Positions 10,610 through 24,545 of a stretch of 64,000 nt of DNA are shown piece after piece; the stretch's first letter is position 1, and each line of letters begins with the position of its first letter. The notes under the pieces are model-generated. The model was not told the DNA's origin and did not search any database. It saw nothing but the letters and a program-made list of their open reading frames with translations. Made by a program: the position numbers and the translations under genes. The stretch is from positions 26,006 to 90,005 of the forward strand of contig JAYKAV010003352.1 in assembly GCA_035582835.1 (NCBI GenBank), written 5' to 3'. This stretch comes from Phoebastria nigripes (lineage: Eukaryota > Chordata > Aves > Procellariiformes > Diomedeidae).

Positions 10610-13600
10610 GGCTGTTTGCAAGCAGCAGCCTTGCTACAGCAGTCACCTTCAGTGAAAGGGAAGAGAGATTTTGATTCTCCCCCTGCAAAATTGATAGAAA
10701 ATTGTCAACGCTTTGAGAGGCTGTGCTTCACTTGAGCTGTGCAGGCCCTTTCTATACTAACTATCCCTGAACTTGCAGTACCTTGCTAAAAATAGTTCAA
10801 AGCGTAACCGTGAGTTCCCTGAACTGTGATCCTACCAGTTCTGTATTATTCGACTCACCATTCCTTTGAAAGTATTCATCCTTCCCCTCGTAAAACTTAA
10901 ATCAGCTCATTCTTTGGTCCAAGAGTTGACATCATTATGATGTTACATCCTAGGTAATGGTGTGAGACCTGGAAAAGCATTCACAGCAAAACCACGCGGT
11001 GAATTGAATTTGCAGTGCCTCAGCCCTCGCTTGCAGTCTAATGTCCCTCCCGCCGTCCGTGTTTACTTGTACTTTTAAAACCTGTCTGGTTCCTTGGAAA
11101 TACCCACAGTAACACAGCAGCACGCTGCTGAGGATCTATCAAGGGTCTTTTTAATGTTCCCATTTTTCTTTCCATGACCCCATTTGTTTTACAATGTTTG
11201 TGAGAGCAAAAGTGATTGTTTTACCAAATTAAGCTAGTTTTCTTGCCAGGAACAGTGGCTAGGATCTTGTTGACAGATTTGGNGAAGATTATTCTTTCAA
11301 TACATTTTGAGTGAATTTTCTAAGGATGTCTGCCATATACTGTTTCCAAACTCAGACCACATTTAACTGTTTAATATTATACAGTGACAGGGACAAATTA
11401 GCACCTTTCATTTTCCTATCAAAATTAACACATCCCAAGAAGACATTTCAAGAGCTACAGATCTCTTATTTAGAAATAAATGTAGGAAACTACTTAAATA
11501 TGTTGAACTCAAAATCTTGGCCCAAATAAAGTTTGAGAGTTTTGTTATTGATTTCAGAAGCCTCAGAATTTTCCCTGTTTTGGTTACGTGTGTTTGGAGT
11601 TACCTTTTCTCTTGTGTGTCTTTTATGTGATGATTTTTTTCTTTTTGATGGAAATCTCTCTTCACAGTCTGCTCTGAACCCCATGTCTCATCCCTTTGCT
11701 CGAGGACTTCCTCACGGGCATGAGAGGGCTTTTTGGTTTGGTGTGTCCCCCCCCCTACCCGCCTCTTTCATGCATAACTTGGCCTCTGGGTTTGTATGTT
11801 TTTCCATCTTCCTCTGAAGCATCTGGAATTGGCCACAGCTAGAACTGGGCTAATGGGCAGGGTGCACAGATGCTGCTGGTGGTAGTGAGAAGCTCCTCAA
11901 GCTCCTGGCTGGTGTGTATTGCCCACGGTCACACCGGCAGAGATCACTGCAATTTGCTTTGTTGCTGTGCCTCTCTCTAGTGAAGGACACAGCTTTCCCC
12001 CAAGCCACTGGTGGTATTCAAGGCTTTTAGTCTTTTGTGCTAAAAGTCTGAAGTTTGTTATAAGGTGTTGGAGGTTCCTGGATGGCGTGTGTTTAGGTGG
12101 ATGTTGGAGCTGAAGTTCTGACTTTAGCATCATGATTGCTGCGATGGCAGGGGTGAGATGATCCAGGCGGTGCTTCTAGCTGTATGTTGCCATGCTGTTG
12201 GGGGATGTGATGCTCTATAGGGCCATTTTTGCTGTCACATGAAATGACTCTTTTGATCAGTTGTGCTCATTNAAGCTGCTGTGCAATGTAGGTACATGAA
12301 GATTCATGTTCTTTCTCCCAGGTTTGGTCNGTGCAGATACCTTGGGTTAACAGAAGAGGGAATACGAATCCAAGTCAATATGCCTGTGTATTTCACTTTT
12401 CTGTCTGAGAATATTAAGGCCAGATTCTTTATACTAAGCCCATTTGCAATATTCTGGCAACATAAAGATGCCTTAGCAGGAATGTAAATTAAAGCCTCTT
12501 TATACTCTTAATAGTGTTTGTAGTTTCACTTGGCTGCAGTACAGGAATGACACATGTCTATACAAATGGCATTTGCCATCCTGTTGATGGCTGCTGATAT
12601 TCTTCGTGCTTCTACCCCCTAACTAACTAAACCACGAGTCTGCTGCAGTCACAGCTTTCCAATCTCCTTAAAATTTGCTGTTTTCTTGAAACATCTAAAC
12701 CAGGATTTAAGATTAAAGTAATTTTCCTGTCCTTTCTTCACCACGTGATGACCCTGTATGTGTCTGTGTGAATCTCTACTAAATGTCCNGTTCTGCAGTG
12801 CCCAGCCAGATTATTCTTACCATGTATGTTGCTTAAATTGGGGAGGAAGGTTTCTTCATCTCAGTATGCCTTGTACAAGGCAGAGCACCCTTTTNTTTTT
12901 CGGATTAAGAAGAATAAAATCTCTTGGGAGAAAACCTATATTATGGGCTCTCGGAGCAAAGACCTCGTGTATTTTACATTAAATCATCCCAGCTTGTATG
13001 TGTTCAGGTCCTTTTTCATTTCTAACCACTAAGACTTTTTGTACCAGTACCACACCTTTAAATGGGTATTGTTGCTGCAAGAATGAAGAACGTTCAAAAG
13101 CCCAACAGTTTAAAGAGCAAAGAAATGAGGGACCTGAAGTACAAGGCTTGTAGAGAAGCTGCGTGTGAACTATACAGACTTTGGACAAAATGTCAATATC
13201 AGTATCTACTTAATATATTTCAGAGAAAATACTGCTTTTGTAATGTCTGAAAGCATGTATAAACATTTTATTAGGTCCACGGTTGTATTCTGACTGTAAG
13301 GTCTTGTGCTAAATTACCACATGTTCAACAGTGCAGGGCTCAGAAGAGTCATGAAAAAAAGCCTTCAAGAAGAATCCAAAATGAGTTTCTGTTTGTTTGG
13401 ACATTTTGTTTTGTTTTTTTTTAAATAAATGTTTAGTAAGTGATGACTGTGAAGTGCATAGCCTTGAGACTGCCATAGAAAAAAGCATAATGCTGTTCCC
13501 CCTCACGGAAATCTGGAGCTCTCCAGTGGTTCAAGTCTCCCATTCCTGCCTTCTCAAGGTCATGAGAACTTAGTCCAAAACCTGTTTGTGGTCTAGGACT

Positions 13601-15189
13601 GACTGTTAGCTTGTCCGAGTCTTAGTCCCTATTGATTTTAAAAGGAGAAAATTACACATGGAGAGAATAGAAGGAAAAGAAATGCCTCTAGCAAACAAAA
13701 ATGGCAGTATTTAGAGCTGCTAAGGAGACTGAGATCTTAACATAACTTACGTAGGGGAGAAAGCTTAAGGGTCTCGGTGCAGGTGAAATGGCATAACACT
13801 TATGAAATGCAAATATTTANAAGATTTTCTAATTTAGCAAATGGACTCTTAAAAGCTAAGAGATGGATAGCCTCCCCATGTATAACAAAGAACGTGGTAG
13901 CACTCTGCAGACTTTCAGAGAGCACAACATATAGTGCAATAGCATTTCTGCAGNAAGCTCTTATCTCCTCTATACTCTTAAGTCCTCCCTATATTCTTCC
14001 CGTAGATGGTGCGAGTGTTCACTGCCACGCTTTCTATCCAGACCAGCTGTTCACTACGTTTCTACTTCTAAATCTCATCTGAAAGTATATTTTTCTGCAT
14101 TTCTAGATTAAATATTCTTCCTGTGTTGATAGGTGACTGTGGAGGAATTTTCTGAGTGACTGATAAGATAAAGCTACCCTTTTTGGGAACAGCTTGCATG
14201 AGGAGCATTGTACAGTTGAATGGGGTTGTTAGAATTTAATCTGTCTGGTTCTGTCACCGAAGCTCAGCTGTCACGGGTTGTTTACTTATCACACTGCATT
14301 GCTATTTTCTGAAGGATAAAATATTCCAAACCCAAACAAACTCATAATTCAAGAAGAAAGAAGGCCTCTGCTGAGTATCAGTTGCCCTCCGTGCAGAAGA
14401 GGGGAGCCGCTTGCTAAGANAGAGGCTTCTCCTGAGCCCTCGTTAGTTCCTTGCTTATTGTGGTCTGGCAGTGCCCAGGCTGCCGAGCTCGAAGCCGATG
14501 ACAGGGGAGATGATAAAGTGTCTGCTGAAGCTGTACATGGCTGCGGGTCACTGCCTCGAAATGTGAGAACAAAATGGGTCCGAGCACTAATGACTTTCAG
14601 GTGTGCGCGCCAGGGCCTGTCAGGGCAGTCAAGGAATTAGTGCTTGGCACAAGGCGCAGACCTCTTGGCTGCCAAGTTAAACATAAATGGGGCCTCATGT
14701 AAATAAACAAGGGCAAAGTGAGCTTTTACTCACACTAGATTGTATATCAAGCTCGTACACACGCATCGAGCCCATCGCATGCACGCACATGCAACAACCC
14801 CCTCCTAGGGCAATAAGGCAAGAGTGGATATTACAGCTGTGAAAGGCGGGGGTGAGGGGAGCTCCCCAGCACCATTTCTCATTTACAGGCAAATGGGACA
14901 AGGTCCCTACCTTGCTAGAGGCTGTTAAATCTGCTGGAGCATTGCTCTCTTCTTTGCTTCCTTTCTCATGCAGATGGACCAGTGCTTACCTTGTAGGATA
15001 TTGCCTTCCTTACCTTGGAAACTCTCCCTGATCTCTCAGGGTCAGTCCCCTTTCAGCCCACCACCTCTCCTTTTATATTCCCCCGCCCTCTCCAATACAC
15101 ACCAAGATTAAATTTCTGCTTTGGCCTGGATTATGTTTTCCAGGCCAATATATTATGCCACCTTCACGCTCCCCTCCCTGCCCCATCTG

Positions 15190-15520
15190 GCTTCCATCCT
15201 ACCCCCATAAAGATTATTAATATAGCCTGTTTCCAAACGATTTATTAGCAGGGGCCAAACTGGTGCCATTTCCCATTTTAGTAGAGCACTGAAAATAATC
15301 CTGAGGAGTGTGCCCAGCTATAAAAATGTACTTATACTGTCATATTTGCAGTTTCAAACATGCACCACTTGATAGTCTCAAAAGTGCTGTTTAATTGGGT
15401 TTCATGGGTTCTAATTAATTATACCACGTAAAAAAATTACTTGTCCCATTACAGCTCTCTGTGGTTTACTCTGAAGAGCAATGTAATTTAGAGATAAATT
15501 GTCCTTCCCTATCCCCCTGC
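15190..15520. promoter_or_regulatory. Possible conserved non-coding element
   Basis: An AT-rich, repeat-free block has a high density of homeodomain-like ATTA/TAATTA motifs (for example CTAATTAATTATACC near 15411-15425) and no open frame. The look is that of developmental enhancers, but this is composition only. Confidence 0.2.
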
Positions 15521-16374
15521 CTCCCTTTTTCCCAGCAAGTTTCAGAAAGGTTTCATTCTCCTTAAACCCAGGAAAGCAGCTGAGAGAAAGCTACATTTTG
15601 TTCAGGAGACACAACTTTTCCCAGTACCCATAAACAGCTTTAAATGTGACTCGAAATGGTTCCACGTTCCTTCTGCTGAATCAGGCTGGTGAAATGATGA
15701 ATAATCCTGCAACTTTCCAAAGCTCAGGTCTGTGGTGGCTGTGATTTTGCAAAGACTTGAACATGTTCGCAGCTTTATATGCTGTGGATTATTTCCTCTG
15801 ATTATACAGAGGTAACAGTGAAGGAAGCTGAGCACGTGTGCAGGTTTTTTTGCTGGATGAAGGTCTAGATTGAGATTTCTCTCCGTGACCTTGTATGAAA
15901 ACAGTGTGCTAAAGGATCCGGCTGCCTTTATGGCATTTTGGTGGGACTAGCAGCAGAGGGAACCTCTCAAGTTAACTTTCTATCCTGTCTCGCAGAATCA
16001 TGAAGCCTGGATTATTCAAACAAATTCTGGGGCAGTCTTCTGACTTTTAAATGCTTCCTGGAATGACTTTGTGAAAAATGAGCAGCCAAGCAGGTACACT
16101 CATGTTTAAAATGTACTCTTGTATTACATCCATCACTGTAATAAATTGGGTCTCATGAGGCAAAACATGAAATACAGTAGAACTGAAGAGACAAACATTG
16201 TATCTTATGGTCTATGTCTTTATCTGGAAATTAGGGAGTCAGAGTATCAATTAATGAGAAAAGACAGGGCAAAGAAACCTCTTTAATTTGCCTTGTATAG
16301 GCAAATGCTACTTATTTCAGAAATGTCATATCACACTTCAAACAATGTAAGGCTTTTGTGTGTGACAGATACCT

Positions 16375-16450
16375 CCAGAACTATACCACCCAGCCCTAGG
16401 AAGGAAACTTGGTGACCTGTCCCAGGTCACTGCTATTACTCTTAGCACTG
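16375..16450 (-). mobile_element. Possible MIR remnant with an everted AGGTCA pair
   Basis: GGAAGGAAACTTGGTGACCT followed by GTCCCAGGTCACTGCTATTA resembles antisense MIR (GAAACTGAGGCA..AGTGACTTGCCCAAGGTCAC). It is short and weak. Confidence 0.35.
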
Positions 16451-18890
16451 AAAGGTTATGATTCTTAATGTGACTGCACAGATGAGTGTTCACTGGATCA
16501 AAAAGGTTGTTAGTCATGCTTCACTAATTTGCTTATTTTATAAAATAAATAACCAGCATGTCAGTTGCTGGAAACTTGGACCATCCTGGGTGTCCAGATC
16601 AGTCTGCTTCATGCTCTGGAGCAGGAGCAGTAAAAGCTGCCAAAAAAAAGAAAAAAAGGAGAAGAAGAAAAAAAGAACCACCANAGTCACACACATTACT
16701 CATCAATCTGAAAAGTAACAAGATTAATACTAAGAACTGTTTTTATAAAGTAATCGTCTCCTGTAGTAAAATTAGTTAAAAGAAATTTTAGTACATGTAT
16801 CTAGTTANTTATGTTAACAATAACTAAAACCTGCAATGTTTTTATGGAATGAGTTAGCAAAACAGAGCCCAAACCTGAATAAACCTGAAAAATCTCCATG
16901 CAGTGTTTGGGTAAGCCCAAACAAACCTGAGTATCTTGGTGTTTGTACAGTGTTTATGTTTGCTTTTACATAGCTTTTACTGCCTCAGAAAGCCATTTAT
17001 GGAGAGGAAACAATGTGAAACCCGCTCTTCTCATGCGATTTTCATCATCCAGAGATTTAAATAAGTGGGATCTGCTCTTTTCATGCTATTCTGTCCCCAT
17101 AAATTACTCCTGGAGGCATTAAAAGGGCTTGTGAAAAACACAGTAATAAATACCCAAAGCACAAATACAAATGTTGCAAACTGCTCACACTGCTGTGGCA
17201 GCAGCTCTGTTGTTAATTTATTGAGCAAAACTGATGAGGGACCTCAATAACTGTTTCAGCACTGCTGTGTGTGGAGCCTCATTTTACACTGCTGAAGCTG
17301 ATGCTAAAAAAATCCCCTTGACTTTTATAACAGTATCGTGATTGCTCGGGAGCTGACCGAGTTACTCTGATTATTCCAGAGCAGCAAAGGAATAAGGACA
17401 ATGAAGGGAGAGAATACCAGCTGCCAAAGAATATTGCAGCTCGTGTCACCTGCAGCGGCTCCCTGCCCTGGGTGGACTGTGCCTCTGGGCAGGAACGGAG
17501 AGGTTGTGTAACAGAGGCGAGCTCTGCCAGGTCCTTTCTCCTGACACATCCCAGACCACAAGTATGGCCCCTACATCTGAGGGAGAGAAGCAGCAGGGGC
17601 ACGCGTGAGTCATGGCCCTCATGACAGGGGAATTCCTCGCTGGCTGCTGGCAGCTGTGGGGCTGAGTGGTTTCCACTGCCTGAGCATTACGGAAAGAGCC
17701 GTTCTCAGCTGAGTATTTAATTCCGTTTTCTCACCTCCCTTCAAAATAGAAGATCCTGACATAGGGTTTTTTTGATCGAACAGTTCTCATGCAGTTCTTC
17801 TGACTGATCCTTTGTGAACTAGGAGAAGCCCAGGTTCACAGCAAGCCCCAGGGTATCCTTCAAAGGCATCTGAGTCAAGTTACGTTTTGCACTCTACTCA
17901 TCCCCTTGATAAGAAAACACAAAAGAACCAACTATCAATCAGTGAAACGGCCAAACTGTCTAGCTTTCCATGGCATTTAGTGCCTGGTTAGCCCAAACCC
18001 TGGTTTCACCTCTTAAAAGTACCCTGTATCTGCCCACAAGTGCCGTTACCTGGGCGGGACTGCTGGCTTGGCAGGGCTCTGCCTGCGAGTCGCTCCATCT
18101 GCACGGGAAACTCAGAACTGCCGCTCCTTGTTTCACAGGTTAGTGGTGGTTCCTTTAGATCAAAAGGGTTCAGATTTGGGTCTTTTTTCACAAATGTATG
18201 AAACGAGGCAGGCCTGCGGATGAGGGGAGAACAGGGCTCCGCTCCTCGCTCTGCTATGTCTAGGTGGGAGAGGCAGTGAAAGTACCTGGGAAACGAGGAT
18301 ACCTTCCCTGGTATCACTGCATTGAAAATAACACATAGCACGTTTAGTAAGTTTTTTACCACAAAATTTATGTTCTACTACAGTGGTATTCTAGAAATAG
18401 CTGGTGATGTACCTGTAAGTAGGATTGCTTGAAACTTTCCAGGCTTCTTTATTTCCTTGTAACTCTGTCAAACCAAACATTCACATGGAAATTTCCCACG
18501 TTGGTATCAGCTCTGGTTGATTTATTTAGAACAATTTAAACCCAACACAAATAAAATTTCGAGGGGAATTTGAAAGTTTGAGGCAAGGGAGGCATAGGTG
18601 TTCTCCCGATTCAGAATGAAATGAAATTATGAAATAACTGAATTTCCTGCGTACTGGAAATTTGGAGTGCTGCCTCTACGTATTCCTTCAGCAGTGAATG
18701 TTACAAAATAGAAGTGGTCCTGATTCCCTGAAATGGAAAGTCACAGGCAAAATGCTGAACTTAATCCTATAGGCAGATTTTGATCACCTCTAATTTCAAC
18801 TTGAAAACTTTAATCGTTTGGGCTTAGTATTCCATGCCAGGTACCTTTTCCAGTTTTTGGAAAATTTCAGCTGATATGACTTAGGAGTAA

Positions 18891-19026
18891 GAATATAAAT
18901 ATATATAAATTTATATTATTACACTTTTTATCCTATATATTACATTTATCTTACATATGTATATATAAATATATATGTGGGTTATATATAAAAAATTATA
19001 TTTTTTTTATATATATGTATATATAA
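18891..19026. repeat. AT-rich low-complexity tract
   Basis: Roughly 135 bases are almost only A and T, with several ATATAT blocks that can pair with each other. It may extrude hairpins and vary in length. Confidence 0.9.
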
Positions 19027-19574
19027 TGGAGACAGTGTTCTCCTTGAAAAGCTTATTATTTAGAAAAGGGTGTCGGGAAATCATTAAATTAAGGTTTCCT
19101 GCATAGTTTTTATTTGGCTCCCTTTCGTACACATGTTTGGTATAGTCTTTAATTACATGACCATGTACTATGTTTAGCAGAGGACCCTGGTCTTATTCGG
19201 TTCAGAAGGTGGAGCAGCTCAGGAGATGAGACATGGCTGGGTAGAGGAGGAGGCTGGTGTCTGATGGACTTTGCCTGTATTTGGTACGGAAGCTGGGAGA
19301 AGTGTAGTAAGAGGCAGAGGATTGGAAAGAAAATGGGGCATCTCATGGCTAAGGCGTCTGAATACTGCAAAACTCTCATCCAGTCTTACAGAAGTTGATT
19401 TAAATGAAATTCTTCCCAACTGGCTATTAATTTTATTTTGTTTTCTGTGTTCCCATTTGCAGAATACATTGTCAGTGGTATTCCTCCTGACATATGATGC
19501 TGTACAATGTTAAACATTCTGAGAAATCAATTCCCAGACATCTCAGTTTGGGTACCCAACGTCAGCAGAATGTT

Positions 19575-19712
19575 TTGACCTGAATCTCTTTGTGTTTCAG
19601 TTTCCCATCTGTTAAACAGGAATAATAATATCCTCTCATCTTACGGGGTGTTGTTAAAAGAAATTAATGTTGTGAAGCACTCATATGCCACGCTGATAAA
19701 AGCCCTAGAAAA
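19575..19712 (+). mobile_element. MIR/CORE-SINE-like fragment
   Basis: The order TGTGTTTCAGTTTCCCATCT, GTTAAACAGGAATAATAAT, CTTACGGGGTGTTGTTAAAA and AAGCACTCATATGCCACGCT follows the 3' half of MIR-type SINEs (CTCAGTTTCCCCATCTGTAA, then AATGGGGATAATAAT, then GTTGTGAGGATTAA and so on). It is heavily mutated. Confidence 0.6.
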
Positions 19713-20714
19713 ACTCACGAGAAAATTAGCAATTGTGTCTTCCAAGCAGATTTTGAATGCGGCGTGGTAAATAAGGCCTTAAGCCACAGGCTGAATAATG
19801 ATGGTGTAACAAAATATTGAATATCTGCTTATTAAGAGAGCACTGTCCATCCTGAGGTAGAATCTGGTGGAAAACAAGACATAATCCTATATTTAAAGGG
19901 TGAATCATAATGCAGATGAATAAGGTTTTATGGTTAACTTTAGTTCTGACATTTTGTTCACTTGGTTTTGCAGATATAAACGGTGCATGTGCAAAAGGAT
20001 ACCTGTGCCTAAAAAGAAACAAAATCTGAGTTTGAAAATGCTTGTTGTTCAAAGAAATATGCAGGATCTTAATTCTTATCTCTGTAGGTGAGATGCTTCT
20101 TGGTGCCTGGTGGGTTTTGGAGAGGAAGAGACATTGCAGCTTATACTATTTGGGAAACAGTTTTCAAGAAAATGTTAAACTGTAGGTTGTTGTGTCTCCT
20201 TTGTTTTTAAAAGATGAGAAAAGCTTTCCAGCTGGGAAAGCTGGTAGTGGAAATAGTTTTGAAATTAGTACATAGGTTCTCGCACACACCTGGATGGGCT
20301 CCTACAAAATTTGCATGGGGTATTACAGTACGTTCTGTTATTAACACTTCTTCCTACGGCTTGTGGAAGAGGAAACTCCTAGGTTCTGTAGCAATCAAGT
20401 ATATAGCTTTCACAGAGCTAGGCAGACTACTTATTAAAGATAAAAGAATATTTTGGCACAAGAACAAATGGGTATTAATTGGCTATGAATAAATTCAGCC
20501 TGGAAAATAAATGAAGGTTTTTAGCCACCACAGCAACAGGATTCTTGAGTGGCTTCCCAGTGGGAAGAAACATGGGGTTTCCTAGTTCCCTCACGTGGTG
20601 TCTGATGAAAATAAAGGGGGTTGCAGATCTGAAGATCTGTATGAGAGCAGATTGGGCTTAAGAACCTAGGAAGTTGGTTTCTAGTCCCATATCTGCCATT
20701 TCCTATTCCTAAAA

Positions 20715-20800
20715 ACAGCCCTCACAAGGTTGACGTTTACCTTCCCCACTTCACACATGGAGAAACTGACTCCTAGAGGGATGAAAGGATAAATCCAATC
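20715..20800 (-). mobile_element. Possible MIR remnant
   Basis: CCTTCCCCACTTCACACATG, then GAGAAACTGACTCCTAGAGG, resembles antisense MIR (CCCATTTTACAGATGAGGAA, ACTGAGGCACAGAG). The match is short. Confidence 0.35.
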
Positions 20801-22761
20801 TCCTCAACTTCATTAATGAGGACTCATGAGCAAAGCAAGGAATCAGAAAGGCATCTTTCCAAATGAGACAGACCCTAGTTATGAAAGAGTAAAGCACTCT
20901 GCCTGCTTGTGCCCCTCTACAAACCCTTCCCTGCCCTCTGAAGGATGGAGAGCATCCGTGGAACTGGGGTCTAGCATGATGCAGTGGTGGGGTGCTGTCT
21001 GTTTACTCTCCTCTTCCTTATTCTCTGCTGTTTGCAAAGCAGGGCTGTATTGGCTTTGCTGATAAAGGATCCTTTGCAGACACAAAGAAGAGAGGAACAA
21101 TTCCAGGCCACTTTGCAAGTCACTGGGAACAAAACATAGCTGCCTCTGCACCTTGTGAGTGGTGTAAAGCGTGTCTGATTGCTTAGCCATCAGCAGGAGG
21201 CAGCTTAGGGTGAACCATTCCTGCTGGTTTGCCACTATTAAGATCCAGCAGTACCTTGATGTTTCCTCACTGGCAATAATTTGCAGGATTAAATACTTCA
21301 AGCCACTCTAAAATTAGTTCCAGGAGGCATTTTGTGCTTTCATTTCAGAGCTCTCGTGAGCCTTTCTTACTTTGTAAGTCTGCTACAGCTAATTACCTGA
21401 TGGTTACAGCGCTCTAGAAGATTTCAAATATCTGTCTTTTCCACTGGTCTAAAGACCCAAATGGGGTTACAGTGTAGAACTTGTACCAGGAGCGTTTGCC
21501 AAACACTGTAACTAGCTCAGACAGCTTCGTGAGATGGGCAAATAAACCACAGCAGACAAAATTACCTTTGTCCAGTGTCTCCATCCAAGATTCAAAGCAA
21601 ACTTATTTTTGAGCCTTTAAAAACATCTCAGAAACCCATTGAAAGAAATGCTTTTATGTATTGAGCCCTCTACATCTGTCTGATCCATTAGAGGCTGCAG
21701 AATCGCAACAAACATTTTCAATGGGACCGCCTTCAGTGCTGTGGTTTAAGAGTTTGCAAGGAATATTTTGTATTTTATTTTGAGAACACCTGTAGTGCGT
21801 GATGCTACTGTCTGTCCTATGCTGACATGTAGCTATCAGAGCCAGCNGTAGAATAATTTTGGGAGAAGTGAGAAATCTTATCACATCAGAAAAAAGCACA
21901 GCCTGAAGAAGGCTGTGGGCCCTCAGTCTGCAGAAATCCACTGGCAGTGGTATCCCCCTCTTGAAGATACAGTTCACTCTGCTTGGTGTTTCTGGCCACC
22001 TTTATTGGCCCGTGCTGGCTATGGCCGTGCCATGATCCTTTCTATTTGTTTCCCACCCTTTCCTGGCCCCTTTGAGATGACTCACTTTCTGAATATATGT
22101 ATGTGTCATTTATAAAAGTCTTACTCTCCTGACCACAGCAGAATCCAGAGGGGTTTGTTTCCTTACTCGTGATTTCACAGGCTGAGTTTTTTCACCTGGC
22201 ACCATGCCCAAAAGAAATGATCTTTCTCTCATACTTCCCAGGGTCATCACTGCTGTTAGCATCTTTTAAAACCTGCTTGCTCATTGCTTCTGAGGCATCA
22301 AGGCAGGCACAGCTTCATCCACCCGTTCCCAGCCTTACTTTTTGGGGTTTGGTGTTCATGTTGTTAAACCCATGGCAATTTGAAACCCCTTGCATGCATC
22401 TCAGTACTAGTAGCAAATATTTTTACTCTTTGAGCCATCGCTGAACAAATTGAAATTGTTCCCTCATCTACTCTGATTGAAAGATGTCCATCACCTTCAG
22501 CTAGATATTCAGTGAAAGCTGTCCACCACTATTGTTTAGTTGTTCTTCTGGAAAAAGAAGATCACCAGCCATTGCTGTGAACCTCCAGCACCACGTCACA
22601 GTATCTGAAGTCATGTTTTTCAAATATAGTGACCTAACATGAAAATTCTAAGTCGTAAATACCGAGACCCCGATCCTAATCCAATAGCAGGACTTAGTTG
22701 CTTCAATGTGATTTTCAGTGTTTACGCTTGGGCGCGATGTTTGAAAACTGTGTTCTAAGAC

Positions 22762-22825
22762 TGAGACCCAGCTTCCTTTGAAGTCAATGGGAGTTTCAGC
22801 CTCGACTTCCACAGCGGAAGGGTTG
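22762..22825. repeat. Ancient repeat fragment (GAAGTCAATGGGAGTTT-type)
   Basis: TTTGAAGTCAATGGGAGTTT, then CGACTTCCACAGCGGAAGGG and TTGGGCTCT, follows the same widespread amniote repeat (GAAGTCAATGGGAGTTTTGC, GACTTCAATGGGAGCAGGAT, TGGGCCC). Confidence 0.45.
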
Positions 22826-23741
22826 GGCTCTTTGTTCTTTTGTCTAGTGCAATTTGTGAGCAATTGCTACGATCCAAGTGATGGGCTGGATTTTCTAGCT
22901 TGTTTCCAAACTGTGCTCCTTCTGAGACCAGACTTTTCTTCTGCCTCTCCCAAAACAAAATGCCGAAGGAGCATGGGTAGAGGAAATCCGTTCAAACTGA
23001 GTAAACAGCTCGTGAGGGTAGGCCAGCAGGATTCATTCATGCTCATTCAGCCTAGGCTGGCTGGTTTGATTCCAGTTGGAGCACTCTCTTCATTACAGGC
23101 CCCCTGGGGAATGTTAATCTGTACAGTATAAACATTTATAAACATCTACTAAATCATTACACTTCAGCTGCCCCATAAACACTCCTGAATGCTTTCCTTA
23201 GGCAGCATTGGTTGGGTAACGTGTGGCTTTTTGGAATGAGTTTACGGGTGTTTGGCACTGGTAGAAATATGGGGAGAGGGCACAGGAGGTTAAATAACAT
23301 TGTTTAAGCTCCGTGACTTATTTAGGATAAAGACAGAAGCTGTTTGTGAAGGATTAAAATGGGTCTAGCTGGTAGATGCTGAGGAAAAGCCCAGGTTGTA
23401 GAGGGGCTAAGACAGCCTTCCAGCTTTATATGCTGGATTTTTGGTGGTACCATCGCCATGGGCATCACAAAACACACTTACCGCTAGTCCACTTGACGTT
23501 TCTGGACCCAGGCAATACATCATTATTCATCTATGACTGCAACACTAGCTGCCTCTGAAAGAACTGCCTGATGCAAGGAAAAAATGTAGACATAACTTCT
23601 GAAAACTGAGCCAGAACTAACATAACCCACAGAACTGTAATCAGCTGGGCCAGAGGTCCAGGGCTTGGTTGTATGCAGTTACAGGACATGCGAGTGCGTA
23701 TATACAGGCAAAAATAAGTATGTTTATGAACCAAAATGAGC

Positions 23742-23757
23742 ATATATATATATATAT
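23742..23757. repeat. (AT)8 microsatellite
   Basis: A pure AT dinucleotide run followed by T5. Confidence 0.9.
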
Positions 23758-24545
23758 TTTTGCATCTGTGAAGTGTAAGAACAGCAATCAGATTTGAATG
23801 CACACCTAGCAAAGCAAAACTTGTGCTTTGTAAAGTTGAACCTCTCAGTTCTGGATGGGATCTGTCCCCTTGCCTGAAGGTGCCGGCATGAATGAGCATT
23901 ACCAGGACTGGGGTCATAGTAACTCCATACCCAGCTCTAGAAGATGTATGTGAATACAGAAGTAGTTAAGTAAAAAACAAACAAAGAAACAAACCCTCAT
24001 GACTTCGTCTCAAATGGGTAAAGGATAATTCCCTCAATTATTAATATTTTTGTTTGTTTGCAGGTGTTTTGACAAGCTAGGAACTGACAGAGGTAACATT
24101 AATTGCCACAAGGAGTGCGTATGAGTAATGTAACCTGAGCAGAAGTTAAACATGTTGTATGTGAGAGAGATGTGTTTACTGACAAGTCTGATGAATAGAT
24201 AACAACTTGATTTCTAAAAAGCATCTTAGGAAAAATGATGTAATTGGCTATAATTATATTGTATCCTACACTTGAGCGTATATGCGTGTGTACATAAATC
24301 TGTTTTACTTGTAGATATCACAGGTATGTGGCTGGACGTAATGTCTCGGTCTTCAGAAGCCGCTAACAAGAGTCTCCTTTTCTGTCTCCTCTTTCTTGTA
24401 TTCATAGCACACAGCCACTGCCTTCCAGCTACAACCACACCTATTTGAGGGCAGAGAAAACAGAAGATTTTTTTTCCTAAGTGGATCTGGATGCACAATA
24501 CAGGCAAGCCAGAGGGCAGAAATCCTCCCTGATAGACACCGAGCC

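Noticed and set aside
10508..10735. Continuation of the plus-strand frame through the CA repeat
   Set aside because: The Thr/His run comes from the (CA)13 microsatellite, so only the part up to 10507 was kept as a candidate.
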